A stretch of 64,000 bases of DNA from contig NZ_JAGGDJ010000009.1 in the NCBI RefSeq assembly GCF_017652985.1, positions 95,822 to 159,821 on the forward strand, written 5' to 3'. Made by a program: the position numbers and the translations under genes. Below, piece by piece: positions 37,442 to 46,276 of this stretch. The DNA is from Paenibacillus artemisiicola (GTDB lineage Bacteria > Bacillota > Bacilli > Paenibacillales > Paenibacillaceae). Every line of letters starts with the position of its first letter. The first letter of the stretch is position 1. The notes below the pieces were generated by a model that had not been told where the DNA came from, searched no databases, and was given only the letters and a program-made list of their open reading frames with translations.

Positions 37442-37570
37442 ATGGCCCGAGAACCGCGTTCCGGGAACGAACGCAACCGCATCGCCAAACAAGAAAAACG
37501 ACTGATCGTGCTCTGTCTCTTCGTCTCTGCCGTCATGCTGCTGTCCCTGTCCCGTTATCTGTTCGAATGA
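37442..37570 (+). CDS. Small single-helix membrane protein ahead of cydA
   Basis: A 42-residue protein starting MAREPRSGNERNRI, with a very basic first half and one hydrophobic helix (about 21-37, LIVLCLFVSAVMLLSL), ending RYLFE. GAAGGGATG lies seven bases before the ATG. It sits between the cyd promoter and cydA, 52 bases ahead of the latter, so it should be co-transcribed. No known family is recognised; it may be an accessory subunit or assembly factor of the oxidase. Confidence 0.6.
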   Translation: MAREPRSGNERNRIAKQEKRLIVLCLFVSAVMLLSLSRYLFE

Positions 37571-37622
37571 CGAGCATGGTTCGGCAAAACGTTCGTTATC
37601 ATACCAAGCTTTGGGAGGGATC

Positions 37623-38981
37623 ATGATGCTGCTCAGCGGTTACGATCCGGTCATGTACAGCCGGATGCTCACGGGTCTTACGCTTGCGTTTCATATTATC
37701 TTCGCGACGATCGGCGTCGGCGTGCCCCTGATGATCGCGCTCGCCGAGTGGATCGGCATTAAGCGGAACGACGATCATTACCTGCTCCTCGCCCGCCGAT
37801 GGGCGCGCGGCTTCGTCATTACGGTCGCCGTCGGCGTCGTGACCGGCACCGCCATCGGCCTGCAGCTCAGCCTGCTCTGGCCGACCTTCATGCGGGTCGC
37901 GGGACAATCGATCGCGCTGCCGCTGTTCATGGAGACGTTCGCCTTCTTCTTCGAGGCGATCTTCCTCGGCATTTATTTATACACGTGGGAACGGTTCAAG
38001 AAAAAAACGACGCATCTGCTGCTCCTCATCCCGGTCGTTCTCGGCTCGTCCGCGTCGGCCTGCTTCATTACCATCGTCAACGCGTTCATGAACGCGCCGG
38101 CGGGCGTCAAGGTGGAAGGCGGCAAGATCGTCGACATCTCCCCGTTCGGCGCCATGCTGAGCCCGGCCATGCCGACGAAGGTGTCGCACGTGCTCGTCAC
38201 CGCCTACGTGACCTGCGCCTTCGTGCTGGCCGCCATCGCCGCATGGTCGCTCCTGAAGGGGCGCAATCACGTCTATTATAAGAAGGCGCTCAAGCTGACC
38301 ATGACGTCCGCCTTCGTCTTCATCCTCGCCAGCGCGGTCATCGGCGACCTGTCGGGCAAGTACTTGGCCAAGTACCAGCCGGAAAAGCTCGCGGCGATGG
38401 AATGGCACTTCGATACGACGAAGCAGGCGCCGCTCGTGCTCGGCGGCATTCTGACGGACGACAACGAGATCAAATACGGCCTCAAAATTCCGTTCGCGCT
38501 TAGCATTCTCGCCCATGGGCTGCCCAATGCGGAAGTGACCGGCCTGAACGACATTCCGGAAGACGAGCATCCGCCGCTCTACATCCATTACCTGTTCGAT
38601 CTCAAGATGGCGTTCGTGGCCGTCATGGTCGTCATCTCCGGCGCCTTCATGCTGCTGCTCTACCGCAAGCGGGACGCGGTCTTCCGGAACAAGTGGCTGC
38701 TCCGCGGCATCATTCTCGCGGCGCCGCTCGCGATGGCCACGATCGAGCACGGCTGGATCTTCTCCGAGATCGGCCGCCAGCCGTGGCTGCTCCGCGGCAT
38801 CATGCGCACGTCGGAAGGCGCGACGGCCTCGGAGCACGTCGACACGATGCTCGTCGTGTTTGCCCTGCTGTACGTCGTGCTCGGCGTCTCCGCGGTCACG
38901 GTGCTCATCCGCATGTTCCGCAGCAACCGGGCGGAAGACGAAATCGCCGCGAAAGGCTTTAAAGGAGGCGACGGGCTATGA
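37623..38981 (+). CDS. cydA: Cytochrome bd oxidase subunit I
   Basis: A 452-residue quinol oxidase subunit that carries the hemes and reduces oxygen to water. Visible: heme-ligand His in LAFHIIFATIGVG, the two Glu in FMETFAFFFEAIFLG, the quinol-loop region after about 240, and GRQPWLLRG. The short quinol loop is the firmicute form. The ATG ATG pair at 37623 follows GGGAGGG. The stop overlaps cydB by four bases. Controlled by the Rex/Fnr-type boxes upstream. Confidence 0.95.
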   Translation: MMLLSGYDPVMYSRMLTGLTLAFHIIFATIGVGVPLMIALAEWIGIKRNDDHYLLLARRWARGFVITVAVGVVTGTAIGLQLSLLWPTFMRVAGQSIALPLFMETFAFFFEAIFLGIYLYTWERFKKKTTHLLLLIPVVLGSSASACFITIVNAFMNAPAGVKVEGGKIVDISPFGAMLSPAMPTKVSHVLVTAYVTCAFVLAAIAAWSLLKGRNHVYYKKALKLTMTSAFVFILASAVIGDLSGKYLAKYQPEKLAAMEWHFDTTKQAPLVLGGILTDDNEIKYGLKIPFALSILAHGLPNAEVTGLNDIPEDEHPPLYIHYLFDLKMAFVAVMVVISGAFMLLLYRKRDAVFRNKWLLRGIILAAPLAMATIEHGWIFSEIGRQPWLLRGIMRTSEGATASEHVDTMLVVFALLYVVLGVSAVTVLIRMFRSNRAEDEIAAKGFKGGDGL

Positions 38982-40003
38982 GCTACGAGCTGCTCGGCAT
39001 TACCGTCCTTTGGACGTTCCTGTTCGGTTATCTGATCGTCGCCTCCATCGACTTCGGTGCCGGCTTCTTCAACTACTACAGCGCCGTTACCGGCAAGCAG
39101 CATCTGATCAACGGCATCATCCAGCGGTACCTCTCGCCGGTGTGGGAAGTCACGAACGTGTTCCTGGTCTTCTTCTTCGTCGGCATCGTCGGCTTCTTCC
39201 CGGACACGGCGTATTACTACGGCACCGCCCTGCTCGTGCCGGGCAGCGTCGCGATTATTCTGCTCGCGATCCGCGGTTCCTATTACGCGTTCAACACGTA
39301 CGGCACGAACAATAACAATCGCTTCTATATGCTCCTCTACGGCGCGAGCGGCCTGCTCATTCCCGCTTCGCTGTCGACGGTCATGACGATCTCGGAAGGC
39401 GGCTACATTGCGGAGAACGCCTCCGGCAAGCTCACCTTCCTGTACGGCAAACTGTTCTCGTCGACGTATTCGTGGACGGTCGTGCTGCTCGCGCTCGTCA
39501 GCGTGCTGTACATCTCGGCGATGTTCCTGAGTTACTACGCCGACCGGGCGAACGACCGCGGCGCGTTCGAGGTCGTCCGCAAGTACGCGCTCGCCTGGAG
39601 CGGCCCGACCATTCTGTGCAGTCTGCTCGTCTTCTTCGCGATCCGCCGCCACAATCCCGTCCACTTCGAGCAAATGGAGCATTTCGCCTGGATGTTCGTC
39701 CTGTCGTTCGCCTGCTTCCTCGTCGCCGTGTACCAGGTCTGGACGCGCAAGCGGCTCGGCCTCGCGTTCGTCTTCGTCATGCTGCAGTTCGGCTTCGCCT
39801 TCTACGGCTACGGCGCCGGCCACATGCCGTACGTGCTGTACCCGTACTTAACGATCCACGATAACTTCACGAGCGAGCCGATGGCGATCGCGCTCATCGC
39901 GGTGTTCCTTCTCGGCCTGCTGCTGCTCGTGCCGTCGCTGTACCTGCTCATGCGCCTGTTCTTGTTCGACACGAAGTACGTGCAGGGCAAGCGAGCCAAA
40001 TAA
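38978..40003 (+). CDS. cydB: Cytochrome bd oxidase subunit II
   Basis: A 341-residue membrane subunit with eight or nine helices. Hallmarks: SIDFGAGFFNYYSAV near the start, SPVWEVTNVFLVFFFVG, and the C-terminal YGYGAGHMPYVLYPYLTIHDNF. GGAGGCGACGGGCT inside the cydA end serves as ribosome site. Followed after 27 bases by a CydS-like small subunit. No cydC/cydD exporter genes follow, so these must be elsewhere. Confidence 0.95.
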   Translation: MSYELLGITVLWTFLFGYLIVASIDFGAGFFNYYSAVTGKQHLINGIIQRYLSPVWEVTNVFLVFFFVGIVGFFPDTAYYYGTALLVPGSVAIILLAIRGSYYAFNTYGTNNNNRFYMLLYGASGLLIPASLSTVMTISEGGYIAENASGKLTFLYGKLFSSTYSWTVVLLALVSVLYISAMFLSYYADRANDRGAFEVVRKYALAWSGPTILCSLLVFFAIRRHNPVHFEQMEHFAWMFVLSFACFLVAVYQVWTRKRLGLAFVFVMLQFGFAFYGYGAGHMPYVLYPYLTIHDNFTSEPMAIALIAVFLLGLLLLVPSLYLLMRLFLFDTKYVQGKRAK

Positions 40004-40030
40004 CCGATAACCGATTCGGAGGAGACCGCC

Positions 40031-40138
40031 ATGATCGAAAAGTTTCTCATCTTCGTCGCCCCGTTCCTTGTCCTCTTGCTGTCCGTCGGCTTCCTGTTCT
40101 GGTGGGGCGCGCGCAAGCCGAAGAGAGACCGCGCGTGA
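40031..40138 (+). CDS. CydS-like small subunit of cytochrome bd oxidase
   Basis: A 35-residue protein: one hydrophobic helix (FLIFVAPFLVLLLSVGFLFW) then a basic tail (GARKPKRDRA). Length, the position of an AP pair early in the helix, the WW/W at its end and its place just after cydB all fit CydS, the third subunit found in the Geobacillus enzyme. GGAGGAG lies seven bases before the ATG. Confidence 0.8.
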   Translation: MIEKFLIFVAPFLVLLLSVGFLFWWGARKPKRDRA

Positions 40139-40250
40139 TGAACCGGCGCGCTTCCGCGCACACTAAGGCATGCCGCCGCCGACGCAGCCAGCAAGTAAAC
40201 AAGAGGCTGCGGACCGCGCGGACAACCCAGCATGCAAAGGAGCGCGCGCT

Positions 40251-40403
40251 ATGACGTCACCCAAGAACCGCCGCGAGAACGCGTGGAAGAGCCGCAAGCA
40301 GAACCAGAAGCCGCACGGCGAGGTCAAGTCGCTCGCCGAGCTGTCGGACGAAGCGTCCTCCGGCGTCGCCGGCTACGTGAACGCCCGCACGGACGGCGAC
40401 TGA
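40251..40403 (+). CDS. Small hypothetical basic protein
   Basis: A 50-residue, very hydrophilic protein opening MTSPKNRRENAWKSRKQNQK, with no hydrophobic segment. AAAGGAGCG lies seven bases before the ATG. It lies 112 bases downstream of the CydS-like gene and before a shared terminator, so it may be the last gene of the cyd transcript. No family recognised. Confidence 0.5.
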   Translation: MTSPKNRRENAWKSRKQNQKPHGEVKSLAELSDEASSGVAGYVNARTDGD

Positions 40404-40416
40404 CCGACTGACGCAC

Positions 40417-40453
40417 AAAAAAAGCCCAAGGCGCAATCGCCTTGGGCTTCTTA
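40417..40453. terminator. Bidirectional terminator between cyd and oxidoreductase genes
   Basis: AAAAAAAGCCCAAGGCG and CGCCTTGGGCTTCTT form a 13-bp stem with a four-base loop; A tract on one side, T-rich on the other. It serves the plus-strand cyd genes and the minus-strand gene ending at 40471. Confidence 0.88.
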
Positions 40454-40470
40454 TTTCGGCAGGGCCGATA

Positions 40471-41550
40471 CTATTCGAAGTAAACCGCTTTGCCCGTTGC
40501 GGACGACTCGTAGATGGCTTCCAGAATTTCGGAAACGACGAGCGCTTGCTCCGGTTTAACGAACGTTTCTTTGTCGTTCAGCACGGCATCGATCCACCAA
40601 GCCGCTTCCAGCACTTCGGCCGTTTCGCTCGCGCCTTCGTAGAAAGCAACGCCGCCGCTGTTCAGCTCGATGTTCTTGACGTACAGACGGCTGTTCTCTT
40701 CGCCGTTGATGCGAAGGCCGTTCTTCATGTCGGCGCCGGCTTTCGTGCCGCTCAGGGACACTTTTGCTTCGTCGACTTCCAGGGAGTTCAGCGCCCAGCT
40801 GGATTCGAGGATAACGGTCGCGCCGTTCTTCATCGTGATCATCGCGAACGCGGAATCTTCGACCGTGAATTTCGCCGGATCCCAAGGACCCCAAGCGTTA
40901 GCGGCATTCTCGGTTTGGGACAGCTTGTGGTACGCGCGGCCGAGAACGACCTGCGGCTCGTAGTTGTCCATCATCCAGAGAACGAGGTCAAGCGCGTGCG
41001 TGCCGATATCGATCAGCGGGCCGCCGCCTTGTTTTTCTTCGTCCAGGAATACGCCCCACGTCGGAACGGCGCGGCGACGGATCGCGTGCGCTTTCGCGAA
41101 GTAGATTTCGCCCAGCTCGCCTGCGTCGACCGCTTGCTTCAGGTAGCGGCTGTCGGCACGGTAACGGTTGTTGTAGCCGATGCTGAGTTTTTTGCCGGTG
41201 CGCTTAGCGGCTTCCAGCATTTTGCGGGCGTCGGCTGCCGTTTTGGCCATCGGCTTCTCGCACAGCACGTGCTTGCCGGCTTCCAGCGCGTCGATGGAGA
41301 TGGCGGCGTGGGAATCGTTCGGCGTGCAGACGTGGATGACGTCGATGGACGCGTCTTTCAGCATTTCTTTGTAGTCACTATATACTTTGGATTCTTCATT
41401 GCCGTATTTTTCTTTCGCTTGCTCGGCTTTCTCGACGATGATATCGCAGAAAGCCACGATTTCGGCTTCTTTCACTTGCGCCAAGCTTGGAAGATGTTTG
41501 CCGTTGGCGATACCGCCGCAGCCGATAATACCTACGCGAGCCTTTGCCAT
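40471..41550 (-). CDS. Gfo/Idh/MocA-family oxidoreductase
   Basis: A 359-residue NAD(P)-dependent sugar or cyclitol dehydrogenase. N-terminal Rossmann domain: VGIIGCGGIANGKHLPSL; EKP motif in GKHVLCEKPMAKT (substrate-side Lys). The C-terminal domain has GGGPLIDIGTHALDL with the catalytic Asp/His region. Full length. Its codon use is somewhat more even than that of its neighbours, often a sign of high expression. It is divergent from an AraC regulator that probably controls it. Confidence 0.9.
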   Translation of the reverse strand: MAKARVGIIGCGGIANGKHLPSLAQVKEAEIVAFCDIIVEKAEQAKEKYGNEESKVYSDYKEMLKDASIDVIHVCTPNDSHAAISIDALEAGKHVLCEKPMAKTAADARKMLEAAKRTGKKLSIGYNNRYRADSRYLKQAVDAGELGEIYFAKAHAIRRRAVPTWGVFLDEEKQGGGPLIDIGTHALDLVLWMMDNYEPQVVLGRAYHKLSQTENAANAWGPWDPAKFTVEDSAFAMITMKNGATVILESSWALNSLEVDEAKVSLSGTKAGADMKNGLRINGEENSRLYVKNIELNSGGVAFYEGASETAEVLEAAWWIDAVLNDKETFVKPEQALVVSEILEAIYESSATGKAVYFE

Positions 41551-41763
41551 TAAATTTCTACCTCCATAAGTCGGGAAATGATATACTTTGTAGTATGCGC
41601 GTTGACGTACCGTCCTGCACCCGAAGCTCCGGCTGCCGCGTTCCGCTTGCCGGCTTCCGAGCCGGGACGCATGCTAGAACTAGTATAGTGCAAGACTTGT
41701 CCAAAAATATAGGCGCTTTAATGGCCTGGTTTTATGTGATTTTGCTGTCGAAGGGATGGTACC

Positions 41764-42633
41764 GTGGAATTCTACAATGAGAAGGTCGTTTATGAAAACC
41801 CTCTATTGTCGATAAAAGTGTTTCAAGCCCAACGGAATAGCGATTTGTTCATCAATTGGCATTACCACCGGGAAATCGAACTGCTGCTCGTCCTCGGCGG
41901 CGAGCTCGACCTCAATATCGAAGAAGAAGCCGTCCGCCTCGGCAGCGGCGACATCGCGCTCATCGGCTCCAGGCAGCTCCACCGCGACCGCAGCGTGAGC
42001 AATCCCGTCGACTACATCGTGCTGCAGTTCGATCTGGAGCAGTTCATCGACCAGAGCTCCATGCCGTACATGCGGTTCTTCTCGGAAACGAAAAACCCGC
42101 TCAGCCGCGCGAATTACATCTTCCGCGACAACGAAGCCGCCCGCGCCGAAGCCTCCGCCTGCATTACCGAGATTCACCGGGAGGTCACCTCCAAGCAAAA
42201 CGGCTACGAGCTCGCCGTCAGCATGCTGATCAAGAAGATGCTGCTGCTGCTCATCCGCAACGACGCGAAGCGCGTGCTGGCGGATCACGACGATTTCGAC
42301 CGCGCGCGCCTGCGGAGCGTCATCGACTACGTGGAGGAGCACTTGACCGACCGCATTCAGGTCGAGGAAGTGTCCAAGCTGGCGAATATGAGCTATTACT
42401 ATTTCGTCAAATTTTTCAAGAAGGCGATCGGCCTGTCCTTCACCGAATACGTCAATTACCGCAAGATCAAATGGGCGGAACGGATCCTGCTCACGAAGGA
42501 TCTCAGCATCTCCGAGGTCGGGGACCGCATCGGCATGCCGAACATGGCGCATTTTTATAAAATGTTCAAGAAATACAACGACTGCTCGCCGAAGCAGTTC
42601 CAGAAAAAAATGCTCGAATGGAATCGCATCTAA
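41764..42633 (+). CDS. AraC-family regulator with cupin sensor domain
   Basis: A 289-residue AraC regulator. N-terminal cupin: FINWHYHREIELLLVLGGELDLNI ... GSGDIALIGSRQLHRD. C-terminal DNA-binding part from about 190: IDYVEEHLTDRIQVEEVSKLANMSYYYFVKFFKKAIGLSFTEYVNYRKI. The GTG start at 41764 follows GAAGGGATGG. Divergent from the Gfo/Idh oxidoreductase and convergent with a sugar isomerase; a local sugar-responsive regulator is likely. Confidence 0.88.
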   Translation: MEFYNEKVVYENPLLSIKVFQAQRNSDLFINWHYHREIELLLVLGGELDLNIEEEAVRLGSGDIALIGSRQLHRDRSVSNPVDYIVLQFDLEQFIDQSSMPYMRFFSETKNPLSRANYIFRDNEAARAEASACITEIHREVTSKQNGYELAVSMLIKKMLLLLIRNDAKRVLADHDDFDRARLRSVIDYVEEHLTDRIQVEEVSKLANMSYYYFVKFFKKAIGLSFTEYVNYRKIKWAERILLTKDLSISEVGDRIGMPNMAHFYKMFKKYNDCSPKQFQKKMLEWNRI

Positions 42634-42682
42634 CTCGAATCTATCCGCTTCCTGCCGGAGAACGTTCCGCCGCGGCCCGCCT

Positions 42683-43447
42683 TCAGCCGAACATGCGCTT
42701 CATGAACGCCAAGCCCGCTTCCAGCTCCCGCTCCGGCTCCCGCACCGTGCACTCCGCCGAGATCGTCCCGCCGTAGCCGGCCGCCTTCAGCCGCGCGGCG
42801 AACGCCTCGTAAGGGTACGTCCCCGTGCCGGGCGACAACCGGCCCGTGTCCGCCAGATGGACGTGCGCCAGCCAATCGCGGTTCCGCTCCAGCGTCTCCA
42901 GTGCCTCGCCTTCCTCGTCCATATGGTAGAAATCGGCCAGCACCCGCACCGGGCCGCGGTTGATTTGCTTCGCCAGGGCGACCGCCTCGTCCACGCTGTT
43001 CACGATATTGCTTTCCTTCCGGTTCAACGGCTCGACCGCGAGCGTCAAGCCCGCGCCTTGGAATTCGTCCGCGATCGCGTCCAGCGTCAACAGCAGCTGC
43101 TCCTCGCCTCGCGCGCGGTCCCAGCCTTCCGGCAGGCTGCGCGACCTTCCGCTGCCCAGCACGACCGTGCGGGCGCCGATCCGGTGCAGCGCCTCGGCCG
43201 TCCCATGCACGTACCGCCTCACCCGCTCCGCGTCGCGCTCCGGCCCGACGAGCTTCAAGTCCCCGGGGAAAAAAATGCTGAACACGCTTACGGGAAGCGG
43301 ACTTTCCAGGTACGCGGGCAGTGCCCGGCGGCATGCCGCAGGATCCTCCACGTTCAGCGACACCACCGTGCATTCGATGAAATCAAAGCCCAGCAGCCGC
43401 ATCCGTTCCGCGTCCTCGATGCCTCTGCACCATCCATAGGAAATCAT
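42683..43447 (-). CDS. Sugar phosphate isomerase/epimerase (xylose-isomerase-like TIM barrel)
   Basis: A 254-residue AP-endonuclease-2-family TIM barrel. Metal-binding acidic and His residues: LAVEPLNRKESNI, VLADFYHMDEEGE, WLAHVHLADTGR, and GGTISAECTV at the C-terminus. Such enzymes interconvert keto- and aldo-sugars or act on inosose, often with Gfo/Idh dehydrogenases such as the one at 40471-41550. Substrate not assignable. Confidence 0.85.
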   Translation of the reverse strand: MISYGWCRGIEDAERMRLLGFDFIECTVVSLNVEDPAACRRALPAYLESPLPVSVFSIFFPGDLKLVGPERDAERVRRYVHGTAEALHRIGARTVVLGSGRSRSLPEGWDRARGEEQLLLTLDAIADEFQGAGLTLAVEPLNRKESNIVNSVDEAVALAKQINRGPVRVLADFYHMDEEGEALETLERNRDWLAHVHLADTGRLSPGTGTYPYEAFAARLKAAGYGGTISAECTVREPERELEAGLAFMKRMFG

Positions 43448-43568
43448 GTCCCGACACCTCCTAGAGTATGTACACCGCCCATCGTACCATTAATTGGCAC
43501 CCTGCAGTAGGCATGAACGGAACGCGCTTCTATAAAATCGTGACAATTACGCATAAAAACCCGAATCA

Positions 43569-44288
43569 TCAATTCGATGATCCGAGTTTCTTGGGCATGA
43601 CGAGCTTATAGCCGACGCCGCGGATGGATTCGATCTCGACCGACTGCTGGCCGAGCTCCAGCTTCTTGCGCAAGGAGCTGACGTGCACGTCGACCGTCCG
43701 CTGGCCGCCGATGTAATCGAACCCCCAGACGACGTTCATGAGATCGTCGCGGGTAATGACCATCCCCGGACGCTGGACGAGGTACAGCAGCACCTCGAAT
43801 TCCTTCGGCCGGAGCGGCACCGTCTCGCCGTTCAGGATGACTTCGTAGCGTTCCGGATAAATCGACAGATCGCCGGCCGTAATGACCTTGTCCGTCGATT
43901 CCGTCACCTTGCTCTCGTCGTGTCCCGTCCGGCGCAGCACCGCGGATACGCGGGCCAGCAGCTCCGCGACGCCGAACGGCTTCGTCATGTAATCGTCCGC
44001 GCCGCGCTTCAGCCCCTGCACGACTTCCTCTTCCGCGTTGCGCGCGGTTAGCACGATGACGGGCGTTTTGTTGCCGTTCTGGCGCAGGCGGGACAAAATC
44101 TCAAACCCGTTCATGCCGGGCAGCATGATATCTAAAATAATTAAATCGAACGAACGCTGCAGCGCCACCTGCAAGCCTTCCGCTCCATGGTCGATCACGG
44201 TCGTATCGTAGCCTTCTTGCGACAGGTTGTACGAAAGCAGTCTTGCCAATGTCGGCTCGTCCTCGATGACCAACACTTTTTGTGTCAT
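43569..44288 (-). CDS. phoP: Response regulator, PhoP type
   Basis: A 239-residue OmpR/PhoB-type regulator. Receiver: VLVIEDEPTLARLL, phospho-acceptor Asp in LIILDIMLPGMNG, VLTARN, DDYMTKPFG. The C-terminal winged helix (LRPKEFEVLLYLVQRPGMVITRDDLMNVVWGFDY ... RTVDVHVSSLRKKL) binds DNA. Together with the neighbouring kinase it probably controls phosphate starvation genes. Start at 44288 with GGGGGGTC ahead. It has its own promoter (44350-44379) downstream of the kinase gene, which is unusual in order: kinase first. Confidence 0.85.
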   Translation of the reverse strand: MTQKVLVIEDEPTLARLLSYNLSQEGYDTTVIDHGAEGLQVALQRSFDLIILDIMLPGMNGFEILSRLRQNGNKTPVIVLTARNAEEEVVQGLKRGADDYMTKPFGVAELLARVSAVLRRTGHDESKVTESTDKVITAGDLSIYPERYEVILNGETVPLRPKEFEVLLYLVQRPGMVITRDDLMNVVWGFDYIGGQRTVDVHVSSLRKKLELGQQSVEIESIRGVGYKLVMPKKLGSSN

Positions 44289-44349
44289 GTTGACCCCCCG
44301 GCTGCCACGCTGATTCCAATCAACATGGATTTTCACGTTCTTTTACACT

Positions 44350-44379
44350 ATCATAGCATTGTTTCCGCCGCAGGGTAAA
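44350..44379 (-). promoter_or_regulatory. Promoter of phoP in the phoR-phoP gap
   Basis: On the minus strand TTTACC (44379-44374), 18-base spacer, TATGAT (44355-44350), about 60 bases before the phoP start. Confidence 0.6.
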
Positions 44380-44402
44380 CCCCTGTCCGGCCGAGCCGCC
44401 CG

Positions 44403-46223
44403 CTACTGGAGCACGGGAAGCTCGATGGTGAAGGTCGACCCGATGCCGACCCGGCTCTCGACGGTGATCGTGCCTTTGTGCAATTCCACCAAATGCTTGA
44501 CGATGGAAAGCCCGAGGCCCGTGCCGCCGGAGCTCCGCGACCTGGCTTTGTCGACGCGGTAGAACCGCTCGAAGATGCGCGGCAGGTCCTTCTTCGGAAT
44601 TCCCATGCCCGTGTCGGAGATATGGATGCGGATATGCTCGTAATTTTCTTGGCCTTCGTCGTCGAACGACAGGTTCGGGTCGTGAACGGGCTCCACCGTG
44701 ATAGACACGCTGCCGCCTTCCGACGTGTACGCGATGCCGTTGGCCAGCAGGTTCATGACGATCTGCCGCAGCCGGTCCTCGTCCGCCTCCACGTACAGCC
44801 CCGGTTCGACCCTGGCCGTGACGCGAATCTGCTTGCGCACCGCCTCGGCGCTCATGAGCTCGATGGTCTTGTACACGAACGGGGACAGCTCGATCGGCGA
44901 GAACTGCAGCGGCACGCGTCGGGATTCGATCTTGGATAGCTCCAGGATGTCCCCGATCAGCCGGTTGAGCCGGTCGCTCTCGTCGTAGATGATCTGCAGG
45001 AACGACCGCGCCAGCTCGGGATCGTCGACCGCCCCGCCGAGGAGCGTCTCGGCGAAGCCCTTGACCGCCGTGACCGGCGTCTTCAGCTCGTGCGAGACGT
45101 TCGCCACGAATTCGCTGCGCATCCGCTCGAGCCTGCGGATCGCCGTCACGTCCTGCAGGACGAGCAGCACGCCGCCAAACTCCCCGTTATGCTCGTTATC
45201 CTCGAAGATCGGCACCAGGTTGAGATCCAGCAGCCGCTCCTCCGGAAAATAAAACGTCACCTCGTCGCGCAAATGCTCCCGGCGCTCGAGCGCCTCCTGA
45301 ATGATCTGCGACAGCTCGTACTGCTGCTTCGCCGAGGCGTAGTGCTGGCCGACCAGCTCGCGCGCGGAGAAGCCGAGCACTTCCTCCGCCATCCGGTTCA
45401 GCAGCACGATCTTGCCGCCGGCATCGATCATGACGACGCCGTTGATCATGTTGTCGAGCACGCTCGCGAGCTGCTGCTCGTTCTGGTGAATCCGCGTCAT
45501 CTGCACCTGCAGCCCTTCGGCCATCGCGTTGATTGCCTGGCCGAGCTCGCCGATTTCGTCGTTGCTCTTGACGGCGACCCGGGCGCGGTAATCCAGGTTC
45601 TTGATCCGCTTCGACACCTTCGTGATCTGCTCGAGCGGACGGGTCAGGCCGCGCGCCACGCGGTAGCTGATCAGCGCCGCGAGGGCGAAGAGCACGACCA
45701 GCCCGAGCAGCAGCGCCACCCAGATGCGCTTGACGCTCTCGTCCGCCTTCTCCAGGCTGAGCGCCAGCCGGATGATATCCGAATTCGGATCGTCCGGCTT
45801 CACTTTCATCGCGACGTACAGCAGGTTCTGCTTGATCGTGTCGCTGTAGCGGGTCGTCCGGCCGATGCCGTCCTGCTTCGCCTCCAGCACTTCCTTGCGC
45901 GTCGAATGGTTGTCCATCGTGCGCGGATCGTGATCGGAATCGCCCAGCACGACGCCGTCGCTGCGGATGAACGTGATCCGGGTATCCGTAATGTCCTTCA
46001 AATGCTTCGCTTCATTCGTGTAATAATCGTACAGCTCGTCCGGGCTGCCCTGCTTCCAATCCATTTCGTCCAGGATGATCCTCATTTCCCGGACCATGTT
46101 GTCCTGCAGCGCCTCCAAGTGGTTGTCCCGGTAAGTCTTGCCCATGAATAGTCCTGCGGCCAACACCGCGAGTCCGATCATCGCGATCAGAATCAGGGTC
46201 AGCCGCGTGCGAAAGCTGCTCAT
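44403..46223 (-). CDS. phoR: Sensor histidine kinase, PhoR type
   Basis: A 606-residue membrane kinase. Helix 1 at about 9-28, extracytoplasmic sensor to about 165, helix 2 at about 168-188, HAMP (RVARGLTRPLEQITKVSKRIKNLDY), PAS at about 250-360, HisKA with FVANVSHELKTPVTAV (His acceptor), and HATPase with NLLANGIAYTSEGG, DTGMGIPKKDLPRIFERFYRVDKARSR and GTGLGLSI. Layout and sequence match Bacillales PhoR/PnpS. It lies upstream of phoP on the same strand, 114 bases apart, whereas the usual order is phoP-phoR. Confidence 0.85.
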   Translation of the reverse strand: MSSFRTRLTLILIAMIGLAVLAAGLFMGKTYRDNHLEALQDNMVREMRIILDEMDWKQGSPDELYDYYTNEAKHLKDITDTRITFIRSDGVVLGDSDHDPRTMDNHSTRKEVLEAKQDGIGRTTRYSDTIKQNLLYVAMKVKPDDPNSDIIRLALSLEKADESVKRIWVALLLGLVVLFALAALISYRVARGLTRPLEQITKVSKRIKNLDYRARVAVKSNDEIGELGQAINAMAEGLQVQMTRIHQNEQQLASVLDNMINGVVMIDAGGKIVLLNRMAEEVLGFSARELVGQHYASAKQQYELSQIIQEALERREHLRDEVTFYFPEERLLDLNLVPIFEDNEHNGEFGGVLLVLQDVTAIRRLERMRSEFVANVSHELKTPVTAVKGFAETLLGGAVDDPELARSFLQIIYDESDRLNRLIGDILELSKIESRRVPLQFSPIELSPFVYKTIELMSAEAVRKQIRVTARVEPGLYVEADEDRLRQIVMNLLANGIAYTSEGGSVSITVEPVHDPNLSFDDEGQENYEHIRIHISDTGMGIPKKDLPRIFERFYRVDKARSRSSGGTGLGLSIVKHLVELHKGTITVESRVGIGSTFTIELPVLQ

Positions 46224-46276
46224 TGCTCTGTCTCAACTCCCAAGGCTGTTTCCTTCATCCCCAATCGTACTTCCAC

